Origin: Actinomycetota bacterium
Lineage (GTDB): Bacteria > Actinomycetota > Actinomycetes > Streptosporangiales > Streptosporangiaceae
Direction of reading: 5' to 3'
DNA: 7,632 bases
Assembly (NCBI GenBank): GCA_003168295.1
Contig: PMST01000689.1
Coordinates: 17,710 to 25,341 of the forward strand
The position numbers and the translations under genes were made by a program. Below the pieces are notes generated by a model. That model ran no database searches, had not been told where the DNA came from, and saw nothing but the letters and a program-made list of their open reading frames with translations. Positions 1 through 5,475 of the stretch are shown here, in pieces; the first letter of the stretch is position 1; each line of letters starts with the position of its first letter.

Positions 1-6
1 CGGGCC

Positions 7-39
7 GGTCAGGTCCGCAGGGCTGGTCAGGTCCGCAGG
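7..39. repeat. 15-base direct repeat spanning the response regulator stop codon
   Basis: GGTCAGGTCCGCAGG occurs at 7-21 and again, identically, at 25-39, with a period of 18 bases. The second copy contains the last codons and TGA stop (27-29 on the minus strand) of the response regulator. Because the period is a multiple of three, the other copy places a second TGA in the same frame 18 bases downstream, again after codons for Leu-Arg-Thr. It looks like a small duplication of the gene's 3' end. No function is implied by the sequence alone. Confidence 0.8.
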
Positions 40-689
40 TAGGTCAGGACGGCGAGCACCCGGCGGTGCGCCTCGGGCGAGGCGTGCAGGCCGAGCTTGT
101 CGAAGATGCCGGTCACATGGCGCTCGATGGCGGCCACGGAGACCACCAGCTCGCGGGCGATGCCGGCATTGGACAGGCCCTGGGCGATCAGCGCCAGGAC
201 CTGCCGCTCGCGCGGGGTCAGGTCGTCGAGCGGGCTGGCCTTCCGCTTGCGGCCCACCAGCCGCGCGACCACGTCCGGATCGAGGACCGACCCGCCGTCG
301 GCGATGCGCCGCACCGCGTCGGCGAACATCCCCATGTCGCCGACCTTCTCCTTCAGCAGGTAGCCAACGCCCTGTGCGCCGTCGGCCACCAGGTCGAACG
401 CGTAACGGTCCTCCAGGAACTGCGACAGCACCAGCACGCCCGTTCCTGGATGGGCGGCCCGGATGGCCAGCGCGGCCCGGAGCCCGTCATCGGTACGATC
501 GGGCGGCATCTGGATGTCGGCGATGACCACATCCGGGCCGTAGGCGTCCGCCATCCCGACGAGCTCCTGCGCGTTGTCCGTGGTGCCGACCACGTCGAAT
601 CCGCCGTCCTGCAGGACGCTCACGATTCCTTCCCGGACAAAGGACTGGTCCTCGCCGACAACGACGCGGATCTGCTCGGGCTGGCTCAC
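27..689 (-). CDS. NarL/FixJ-type two-component response regulator (REC + LuxR HTH)
   Basis: A 220-residue DNA-binding response regulator, expected to be cytoplasmic and to activate or repress promoters once phosphorylated by a histidine kinase. Residues about 7-125 form a receiver domain: acidic pair E13/D14, phospho-acceptor D58 followed by the QMPP motif, S89 at the switch position, and K113 in GYLLK. Residues about 154-218 form a LuxR/GerE helix-turn-helix, with LTPRERQVLALIAQGLSN and the recognition-helix region AAIERHVTGIFDKLGL. All key receiver residues are present and the length is normal for the family. The start is GTG at 687-689; the receiver begins six residues in and no other start lies nearby. 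No clear Shine-Dalgarno sequence precedes it. It lies 91 bases downstream of the GH15 gene on the same strand. Its partner could be the HisKA_3 kinase at 3155-4759, which is inference. The regulated genes are unknown. Confidence 0.95.
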   Translation of the reverse strand: MSQPEQIRVVVGEDQSFVREGIVSVLQDGGFDVVGTTDNAQELVGMADAYGPDVVIADIQMPPDRTDDGLRAALAIRAAHPGTGVLVLSQFLEDRYAFDLVADGAQGVGYLLKEKVGDMGMFADAVRRIADGGSVLDPDVVARLVGRKRKASPLDDLTPRERQVLALIAQGLSNAGIARELVVSVAAIERHVTGIFDKLGLHASPEAHRRVLAVLTYLRT

Positions 690-695
690 GGCACC

Positions 696-701
696 AAGCT
701 A
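696..701 (-). promoter_or_regulatory. Candidate -10 element for a leaderless response regulator transcript
   Basis: On the minus strand TAGCTT (696-701) fits the TAnnnT pattern and ends seven bases before the G of the GTG start at 689. This is the geometry expected if transcription starts on the initiation codon. The absence of a recognisable ribosome binding site agrees with a leaderless message, which is common in actinobacteria. No convincing -35 box is seen 17-19 bases upstream, so this stays tentative. Confidence 0.3.
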
Positions 702-750
702 TGCCCCGCGGCTCGGCCGACGCCAGCGGGCTGCGGCCGGCAAGATCAGG

Positions 751-764
751 TAAAAAATTAATTC
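751..764. other. Isolated AT-rich tract between the GH15 and response regulator genes
   Basis: TAAAAAATTAATTC is the most AT-rich run in the window and contains six consecutive A residues and the palindrome AATTAATT (756-763). On the minus strand, the direction of both flanking genes, it reads as GAATTAATTTTTTA just after the GH15 stop. An imperfect hairpin precedes it: GGA-CCG paired with CGG-TG-TCC around 771-788, spanning the TAA stop. It could be a weak terminator for GH15, a promoter element or a binding site for an AT-preferring protein. The 12-base distance from hairpin to T-run is too long for a standard intrinsic terminator. Confidence 0.4.
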
Positions 765-780
765 GGAACGGACACCGATG

Positions 781-2721
781 TTACGGTCCGCCCCGGCTCG
801 CGGCGTCCGGCACCCAGGTGCTCTGCAGCGCCCTCAGGGCCGAGCTGCCGTCCTCCCGCGCCGCGCCGGGACCGGCGGCCGGCTGCTGGCTCCGGCCGGC
901 TGCGCGTTCCTGCGCCTGAGAGATGGCCCAGGCGGCGTTGACCAGGCCGATGTGGCTGAACGCCTGCGGGAAGTTGCCGATCATCTCGCCGCTGTCCGGG
1001 TCGACCTCCTCGGCCAGCAGGCCCACGTCGTTGATGGCCGCCACGGCACGCTCGAACGTCGCGGTGGCCTGGTCGAGCTCTCCGGCCAGCGCCTGCGCGT
1101 GCGCCAGCCAGAACGTGCAGAGCAGGAAGGTTCCCTCCTGGCCGGCCAGGCCGTCCTGAGCCAGGTAGCGGTACACCAGGCCGCGCTGGTCGGTCAGCCG
1201 GGCGGCGATCGCGTCGGTGGTCGCCTTCATCCGCGGGTCGTCCCCGGGCAGGAAACCGGTGATCGCCAGCATCAGGCTGGACGCGTCCAGGTCTTCGCGG
1301 CCGAAAGCCTGGGTGAAGGCACCGGCCTTATCGTTCCAGCCGCGGCCCTCGATGGCCGCGCGGATCTCGTCGCGGACGGCGGCCCACCTCGGCACCCGGT
1401 CGGCCGCGCCGAGCTGCGGGGCCAGGGCGATGGCCCGGTCGAGCGCGACCCAGCACATGAGCTTGGAGTACAGGAAGTCGCGTGGTTCGCCGCGGATCTC
1501 CCAGATGCCCTGGTCCTGCTCGTTCCACCGGCTCGCGGCGGTGTCCGCCGCGGCGGCCAGGAACTGCTGGGTAACCGGGTCGAGCTCACCCAGCTGGTCG
1601 GCCAGCCGCTGGGCGGCATCGAGCAGCTCGCCGTACACGTCGAGCTGGCGCTGAGCCCAGGCCCCGTTGCCGACCCGGACCGGACGGCTGGACCGCCATC
1701 CGGTGAGGTGCGGTAGTGCCCGTTCCGAAAGATCGTGCTCGCCGCCGACGCCGAACATGATCTGCAGGTCTTTGCCCCGCCGCAGCTGGGAGGCCGCGGC
1801 GTCGGCCAGGAAGCCGAAGAACTTGCCGGCCTCATCGGGGCACGCCGCCACCCACATGGCCTCCATGGTCAGGCTGGCATCGCGGACCCAGGTGTAGCGG
1901 TAATCCCAGTTGCGGCCGCCGCCGATGGCCTCGGGCAGCGAGGTCGTGGGCGCGGCCACGATGGCGCCGGTCGGGGCGAAGGTGAGCGCCTGCAGGACCC
2001 GGCCGGAATGATGGACCAGGTCCCGCCAGGGACCCTGATAGGCCTGGTGCAGGGCGGACCAGGAGCGCCATCCGGTGTTGGTGTCCCGCAGCCGGGCGGC
2101 GATCCGGCCGGCGTCCCAGGCGGTCAGCGGCGGCTCCTGCATCGGCCCGTATTGGAGCGCGAAGCTCACGCTCTGCCCGGCGGCCAGGTGCAGGTGCGCG
2201 GTGGCGGTGTCCCCGGCGACCTGCAGCCCGGCCGGCGCGTCCGGCGCGGAAAGCAGCAGCCTGGTGGCGCCGCCGCGGGCGGCGATGCCGCCGGCGACCG
2301 CTTCCAGGATCGGGTGGATCAGGCCGTATTCGGGCCGCGGCGCATAGCTGACATCGACGTCGATCTCCCCGGCGGTGCACTCCAGCCGGCGCAGCAGGAC
2401 TCCCGGCGACCGGGCCCCCAGGTGGTGGCCGCGGTCGTTGCGGCCCGTCGCCATGGCGTCGGTCAGCACCGCGGTGCCGGCTGGCGTGCCGAACGTGGTC
2501 TGCATGGTCATGGTCCGGTCGACGTACGCGCGGCGGGCCTGGAAATCGCCGGCCGGCCGGATCGCGAAGTGGCCGGCGTCGGGGTCAAGCAGGCGGGCGA
2601 ATACGGACGGCGCGTCGAACCGGGGGAAACATAGCCAGTCCACCGAGCCGGCCCGGCTGACCAGCGCGGCCGAGCGGCAGTCCGACAGCAGGGCATAGTC
2701 GCCGATCGGCAAGCTGCTCAT
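781..2721 (-). CDS. Glycoside hydrolase family 15 protein (trehalase/glucoamylase-like)
   Basis: A 646-residue cytoplasmic enzyme with no signal peptide. GH15 enzymes are inverting exo-acting alpha-glucosidases; the mycobacterial members of similar layout cleave trehalose to two glucoses, whereas others are glucoamylases acting on alpha-1,4-glucans. The sequence cannot settle which substrate applies. Residues about 4-225 are the N-terminal beta-sandwich, opening with PIGDYALLSDCRSAALVS and VDWLCFPRFD. Residues about 235-605 are the (alpha/alpha)6 barrel, with GGGRNWDYRYTWVRD at 267-281. The likely general acid is E408 in GIWEIRG and the likely general base is E571 or E572 in GLLAEEVDP, followed by GNFPQAFSHIGL. 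All are intact. The last 40 or so residues (about 605-646) are an Ala/Gly/Ser/Gln-rich tail beyond the usual family end. Its ATG overlaps the stop of the 74-aa gene in an ATGA, implying translational coupling; no strong ribosome binding site is seen. The stop is TAA. Confidence 0.95.
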   Translation of the reverse strand: MSSLPIGDYALLSDCRSAALVSRAGSVDWLCFPRFDAPSVFARLLDPDAGHFAIRPAGDFQARRAYVDRTMTMQTTFGTPAGTAVLTDAMATGRNDRGHHLGARSPGVLLRRLECTAGEIDVDVSYAPRPEYGLIHPILEAVAGGIAARGGATRLLLSAPDAPAGLQVAGDTATAHLHLAAGQSVSFALQYGPMQEPPLTAWDAGRIAARLRDTNTGWRSWSALHQAYQGPWRDLVHHSGRVLQALTFAPTGAIVAAPTTSLPEAIGGGRNWDYRYTWVRDASLTMEAMWVAACPDEAGKFFGFLADAAASQLRRGKDLQIMFGVGGEHDLSERALPHLTGWRSSRPVRVGNGAWAQRQLDVYGELLDAAQRLADQLGELDPVTQQFLAAAADTAASRWNEQDQGIWEIRGEPRDFLYSKLMCWVALDRAIALAPQLGAADRVPRWAAVRDEIRAAIEGRGWNDKAGAFTQAFGREDLDASSLMLAITGFLPGDDPRMKATTDAIAARLTDQRGLVYRYLAQDGLAGQEGTFLLCTFWLAHAQALAGELDQATATFERAVAAINDVGLLAEEVDPDSGEMIGNFPQAFSHIGLVNAAWAISQAQERAAGRSQQPAAGPGAAREDGSSALRALQSTWVPDAASRGGP

Positions 2722-2942
2722 CTCGACTCGCCGCCGCTCTCATCGCCCGCGGCCGGAACGTCGGCGTTGTCCCCCACCCGGTGTGCGTCGTCCCGCGCCC
2801 GTTGTGCCTCGGCCTGCATTTCCCGCTCGACGGCCAGCAGGCCGGACGGATCACGCGCCGCCGAGCCACCGGCGAACCGTCCCGGATTATTCGTCAGCCA
2901 CCGGCGCAGACGCTTCCACAGCATGCTCACTTGCTTGGCCAC
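2718..2942 (-). CDS. Small unknown protein, translationally coupled to GH15
   Basis: I do not recognise this 74-residue protein. The N-terminus is basic and amphipathic (LWKRLRRWL at residues 8-16). Residues about 35-56 look helical and charged (VEREMQAEAQRARDDAHR), and the last 20 residues are acidic and Gly/Ala-rich. There is no signal peptide or membrane segment. Support for coding: a good ribosome binding site GAGGAG (2951-2956) eight bases before the GTG start at 2940-2942; an ATGA overlap with the GH15 start; and about 80% G/C at third codon positions. It could be a small partner or membrane-surface anchor of the GH15 enzyme, but only the gene order suggests this. A competing reading is that it is a non-functional leader translated to feed ribosomes into the GH15 gene. 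Confidence 0.65.
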   Translation of the reverse strand: MAKQVSMLWKRLRRWLTNNPGRFAGGSAARDPSGLLAVEREMQAEAQRARDDAHRVGDNADVPAAGDESGGESR

Positions 2943-2950
2943 CGGACAGG

Positions 2951-2956
2951 CTCCTC
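2951..2956 (-). promoter_or_regulatory. Ribosome binding site for the 74-aa gene
   Basis: GAGGAG on the minus strand lies eight bases upstream of the GTG at 2942. It fixes that start and is the only strong ribosome binding site seen for the GH15 transcription unit. Confidence 0.7.
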
Positions 2957-3154
2957 GGTCGCAGGTCGTTACCAGTATTCACGATCGCGCACCGGGTGGG
3001 CCGGTCGCGCCCGTAGACACCCGGGCCGGCCCCCGGTGTGTCACGCCCCCAGCTACCTGGCGCGCCGTACCAGCACTAGTTACGCTGGTGAGGTGCTCCC
3101 GCCGCTGCACGCGAACCCGTGCTACCTTTCCGGGCGCCCGTTTCCCGGGGGCCG
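2957..3154. promoter_or_regulatory. Divergent intergenic region with an imperfect inverted repeat
   Basis: About 200 noncoding bases lie between the diverging 74-aa/GH15 unit and the histidine kinase, so promoters for both directions should be here. An imperfect palindrome, ACACC-C-GGG (3017-3025) against CCCGGTGT (3032-3039) with a CCGGCC loop, could be an operator or an RNA hairpin. On the plus strand TACGCT (3081-3086) fits the TAnnnT -10 pattern, as does TACCTT (3123-3128), but neither has a matching -35 box. I cannot choose a transcription start. Confidence 0.4.
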
Positions 3155-4759
3155 ATGACGTCAAGCGCGGGGGGCGTACCGAGTACCAACGACCTGGATC
3201 CGGCGGCCGAAGCCAGGTTGTCGTCGTTCAACGCGGTCTTTACGTTGGCGCTCATCTTGACCCAGGCCTCTTCGCCGGACCAGGTCATGCGGCTTGCCAC
3301 CACCGCGATCCCGTCGATCGTGTCCTGCCAGCAGGCGCTGATCTGGCATCTGACCAAGTCAGGAGAGTATTACCAGCGAGCACCCGACGACATCGGCGAA
3401 ACCCTGGCGAAGCTCACCGGATCTGGTCTCCTCGAGGTAGCCGACTTCCCCCCGTCGTGGGCCTTCCCGATTACCTCCCCGCTGGCGGCTGAGCAGATCT
3501 TCCTGATCATCGTCGACAGCAAAGCGCTGTCGGACGAGGAAACCTTCCTGCTGTCGGTGTTCGCGCAACTGTCCGGCACCGTGATCGCCAAGCTCGAGCT
3601 GATCGCGGCCGAACAGGCTTCGACCCAGCGAATCGCCGCTCTCACCGCCGAGCGGGTGGCCGAGGCCGAGCGGCGCGGCCGGGCCAACCTCGAACGGGAC
3701 ATCGCGCAAGCCCGGGCGGCCGAACTCGCGGCGAGCGACACCCGGCAGCGCGCCATCCTCGAAGCCGCCCTCGACGCGGTCATCAGCATCGACCGGAGCG
3801 CTTGCGTCACGTACGTGAACAGCGCGTTCGAGCACATCTTCGGGTACCGGGCCGATGAAGTGACCGGCCGGGAGCTCGCGGAAGCCATCATCCCGCCGTC
3901 GCTGCGCGAAGCGCACCGGCAAGGTTTCGCACGCTACCTGGCCACCGGGGAAGCGCACGTCCTGGACCGGCGGATCGAGCTGACGGCCATGCGCGCCGAC
4001 AGCAGCGAGTTCCCGGTCGAGATCGCCATTACCCGCACCGGGGTGACCGGAGAACCGGCGTTCACCGCCTACGTCCGCGATATCACCGAACGCCAGCGCG
4101 CCGAGCGCGAGCTGATGGCATCGCGGGCCCGCCTGGTCGCCGCGTCTGACGTGGCCCGCCAGCGCGTTACCCGCGACCTGCACGACGGGGCCCAGCAGCG
4201 GCTCGTCACCACCCTCATCAACCTCCAGCTCGCCGAGCTGAAATGGGAATCCGCGCCGGAGCGCGCGCGGGAGCTGGTCGGGCTGGCCGTCCGTGACGCC
4301 AAGCGCGGAATCGAGGACCTGCGCGAGATCGTGTCAGGGATTCACCCGGCGATCCTCACCCAGCGCGGCCTGGCCGCGGCCATCGACAGCCTCGCCTCCG
4401 GCCTGCCGATCTCCGTTCAGCTCGACATACCCGACGCCAGGCTCCCGGCCCCCGTCGAGGCGAGCGTGTACTTCTTCTGCTCCGAAGCCCTGACCAACGT
4501 GGTCAAGCACGCCCGGGCCGCGTCCGCCTGGGTGCGGGTGGAACTCGTCGATGACCGGTGCGTCGTCGAGGTCCGCGACGACGGGATCGGCGGGGCGCAG
4601 CCCCGCTCGGAAACCAGCGGGCTGAACGGGCTGCGTGACCGCATCGGCGCGCTCAACGGAACCATAGACATCACCAGCCCCGGCACGGGCGGGACGGTGC
4701 TCAAGGCCAGCATCCCGCTCCTGTTCGACCCTCATCCCACCCAAGCCACCGCACCGTAG
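3155..4759 (+). CDS. Soluble sensor histidine kinase (GAF-like, PAS, HisKA_3, HATPase_c)
   Basis: A cytoplasmic histidine kinase of about 534 residues, with no transmembrane helices. It should autophosphorylate on histidine and pass the phosphate to a NarL-type regulator. Order, numbered from the ATG at 3155: GAF-like domain about 27-155; charged coiled-coil linker about 155-195 (AERVAEAERRGRANLERD); PAS domain about 198-313 (VNSAFEHIFGYRADEVTG, ending VRDITERQRAER); HisKA_3 dimerisation domain about 327-395 with phospho-acceptor H343 in RDLHDGAQQRL; ATPase domain about 435-525 with N448 in EALTNVVKHA, DDGIGG at 475-480 and GLNGLRDRIG at 489-498. All catalytic boxes are intact. The frame is open back to a GTG at 3119 (12 more residues). 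The ATG is preferred because no ribosome binding site precedes the GTG, though the ATG has only GGGGG three bases upstream. The response regulator at 27-689 is a possible partner. The ligand of the GAF and PAS domains cannot be read from the sequence. Confidence 0.93.
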   Translation: MTSSAGGVPSTNDLDPAAEARLSSFNAVFTLALILTQASSPDQVMRLATTAIPSIVSCQQALIWHLTKSGEYYQRAPDDIGETLAKLTGSGLLEVADFPPSWAFPITSPLAAEQIFLIIVDSKALSDEETFLLSVFAQLSGTVIAKLELIAAEQASTQRIAALTAERVAEAERRGRANLERDIAQARAAELAASDTRQRAILEAALDAVISIDRSACVTYVNSAFEHIFGYRADEVTGRELAEAIIPPSLREAHRQGFARYLATGEAHVLDRRIELTAMRADSSEFPVEIAITRTGVTGEPAFTAYVRDITERQRAERELMASRARLVAASDVARQRVTRDLHDGAQQRLVTTLINLQLAELKWESAPERARELVGLAVRDAKRGIEDLREIVSGIHPAILTQRGLAAAIDSLASGLPISVQLDIPDARLPAPVEASVYFFCSEALTNVVKHARAASAWVRVELVDDRCVVEVRDDGIGGAQPRSETSGLNGLRDRIGALNGTIDITSPGTGGTVLKASIPLLFDPHPTQATAP

Positions 4760-4780
4760 TCGTCGGGCGGCCTGGCTGGT

Positions 4781-4798
4781 GCCGGGCTTGTGCCCGGT
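4781..4798 (+). terminator. Possible weak terminator hairpin after the kinase gene
   Basis: GCCGGGC (4781-4787), a TTGT loop, and GCCCGGT (4792-4798) form a seven-pair stem with one G-U pair, starting 22 bases after the kinase stop and followed by only two more T residues. It shares its right arm with the first 11-base tandem repeat, so it may be a by-product of that repeat. A weak terminator is possible. Confidence 0.3.
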
Positions 4799-4820
4799 TT
4801 GTGCCCGGTTTGTGCCCGGC
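4788..4820 (+). repeat. Three 11-base tandem repeats upstream of the MEDS gene promoter
   Basis: TTGTGCCCGGT at 4788-4798 and 4799-4809, and TTGTGCCCGGC at 4810-4820, are head-to-tail with no spacer; only the last base of the third copy differs. An 11-base period places each copy about one helical turn apart on the same DNA face. The array ends 14 bases before the TATAAT at 4835 and its third copy overlaps the -35 zone, as expected for an operator bound cooperatively by a regulator. A slippage-generated repeat without function is the alternative. Confidence 0.85.
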
Positions 4821-4840
4821 TGACCTGGCCGGCCTATAAT
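4810..4840 (+). promoter_or_regulatory. Promoter of the MEDS-domain gene
   Basis: A perfect consensus -10 hexamer, TATAAT, lies at 4835-4840, standing out in this GC-rich DNA. A partial -35, TTGTGC (4810-4815), lies 19 bases upstream and is the start of the third 11-base repeat. The start of transcription would fall near 4847, giving a leader of about 24 bases with the ribosome binding site at 4860-4864. The MEDS gene is therefore probably transcribed independently of the kinase upstream. The GGCCGGCC palindrome at 4827-4834 abuts the -10. Confidence 0.6.
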
Positions 4841-4859
4841 CACGGTCATACTTGCCTGC

Positions 4860-4864
4860 GGAGG
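4860..4864 (+). promoter_or_regulatory. Ribosome binding site deciding the MEDS start
   Basis: GGAGG at 4860-4864 lies six bases before the GTG at 4871, an ideal spacing. It argues against the longer open frame that begins at 4790, which would also put the tandem repeats and TATAAT inside the coding sequence. Confidence 0.8.
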
Positions 4865-4870
4865 TGCGGC

Positions 4871-5452
4871 GTGGCCCTGGGGATCTCAGAAACGCCTGGA
4901 CTCGGGTTCGAGATCGGCGATCACGTCTGCGCTTTTTACAACGGCAGCACCAATTCCGTCGACGACATCGTTGTCGATTACCTCTCCACCGGCCTGCGGT
5001 CCGGATACAAGTGCTTCGGCATGGTCGACACGCCGGCCTCGGTCCAGGTCCGGATCCCGCGCGAGCTCGTCACCCGGGACGGGAGTCTTAATATCCTCTC
5101 CGAGGATGAGGCCTACATGCCGGACGGGCATTTCTCCAAGGACGCATTCATCCGCGCGATGAAAACTATGGTCGCCGAGGCACTGGCGGACGGGTATGAC
5201 AGCTTCCGGGCGGTAGGGGACGAAAGCTTTATCGTCAGGAACGGCGTCGACATCAAGGAGTGGTTCGCGGCCGAAGCGGAGCTCAACGCGATCGTGCCGG
5301 ACTACCCGCATTTCTTTTTCTGCCTTTACGATCTCGACCTGTTCGACGGGGATACGGTCATGTACGTGCTCAGGACCCATCCCCGCATCTACGTCAACGG
5401 GATGGTCATCACCAATCCGCACTACGTCCCCGCGGATCAGCTGCGCGGCTAG
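4871..5452 (+). CDS. Stand-alone MEDS-domain sensor protein
   Basis: A 193-residue soluble protein that is almost entirely one MEDS domain (named for methanogens/methylotrophs and the DcmR sensory region). MEDS domains are thought to bind small ligands and are usually fused to a regulator, kinase or anti-sigma-like output module. None is present here. Recognisable features: GDHVCAFY at residues 16-23 (H18, C20), a hydrophobic helix about 31-45, FRAVGDES at 112-119, FFFCLYDLDLF at 148-158, and the C-terminal HPRIYVNG (170-177) with NPHY (182-185). The start is the GTG at 4871, fixed by a strong GGAGG. It follows the histidine kinase by 111 bases on the same strand but has its own TATAAT promoter preceded by tandem repeats. 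It probably works in trans, perhaps with the neighbouring kinase; that is inference. The ligand is unknown. Confidence 0.85.
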   Translation: MALGISETPGLGFEIGDHVCAFYNGSTNSVDDIVVDYLSTGLRSGYKCFGMVDTPASVQVRIPRELVTRDGSLNILSEDEAYMPDGHFSKDAFIRAMKTMVAEALADGYDSFRAVGDESFIVRNGVDIKEWFAAEAELNAIVPDYPHFFFCLYDLDLFDGDTVMYVLRTHPRIYVNGMVITNPHYVPADQLRG

Positions 5453-5471
5453 CCGCTCATCGGCTAGCCGC
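5445..5471. terminator. Likely bidirectional terminator hairpin between convergent genes
   Basis: Each repeat copy contains the perfect palindrome CGGCTAGCCG, so the two copies also pair with each other: 5445-5455 with 5461-5471 gives an 11-bp perfect stem closing a CTCAT loop (5456-5460). The structure is the same on both strands and overlaps the MEDS and M20 stops. There is no T-run on either side, so it would act as the T-less hairpin type reported in actinobacteria, or simply as an mRNA 3'-end protector. Confidence 0.6.
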
Positions 5472-5475
5472 TCAT
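5446..5475. repeat. Perfect 15-base tandem repeat across two convergent stop codons
   Basis: CGGCTAGCCGCTCAT occurs twice with no spacer, at 5446-5460 and 5461-5475. The first copy holds the TAG stop of the MEDS gene (5450-5452); the second holds the TGA stop of the convergent M20 gene (5472-5474, minus strand). As 15 is a multiple of three, each gene meets a second in-frame stop in the other copy. Confidence 0.9.

Noticed and set aside
1735..2634. Plus-strand open frames antisense to the GH15 gene
   Set aside because: They are shadow frames of a GC-rich gene; the GH15 frame has conserved catalytic motifs throughout.
3119..3154. Upstream GTG start for the kinase, adding 12 residues
   Set aside because: No ribosome binding site precedes it and the added residues are not part of the GAF-like domain. 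The ATG start is only moderately better supported, so the longer form remains possible.
2767..3492. Plus-strand open frame of 241 codons across the divergent region
   Set aside because: It overlaps the 74-aa gene in antisense and the kinase GAF region in another frame. Its translation is Arg/Pro-rich without any domain, unlike the kinase frame with its intact motifs.
4790..4870. Longer MEDS reading starting at the GTG at 4790
   Set aside because: It would place the tandem repeats, the TATAAT and the strong GGAGG inside the coding region, and the 27 added residues do not resemble a MEDS domain.
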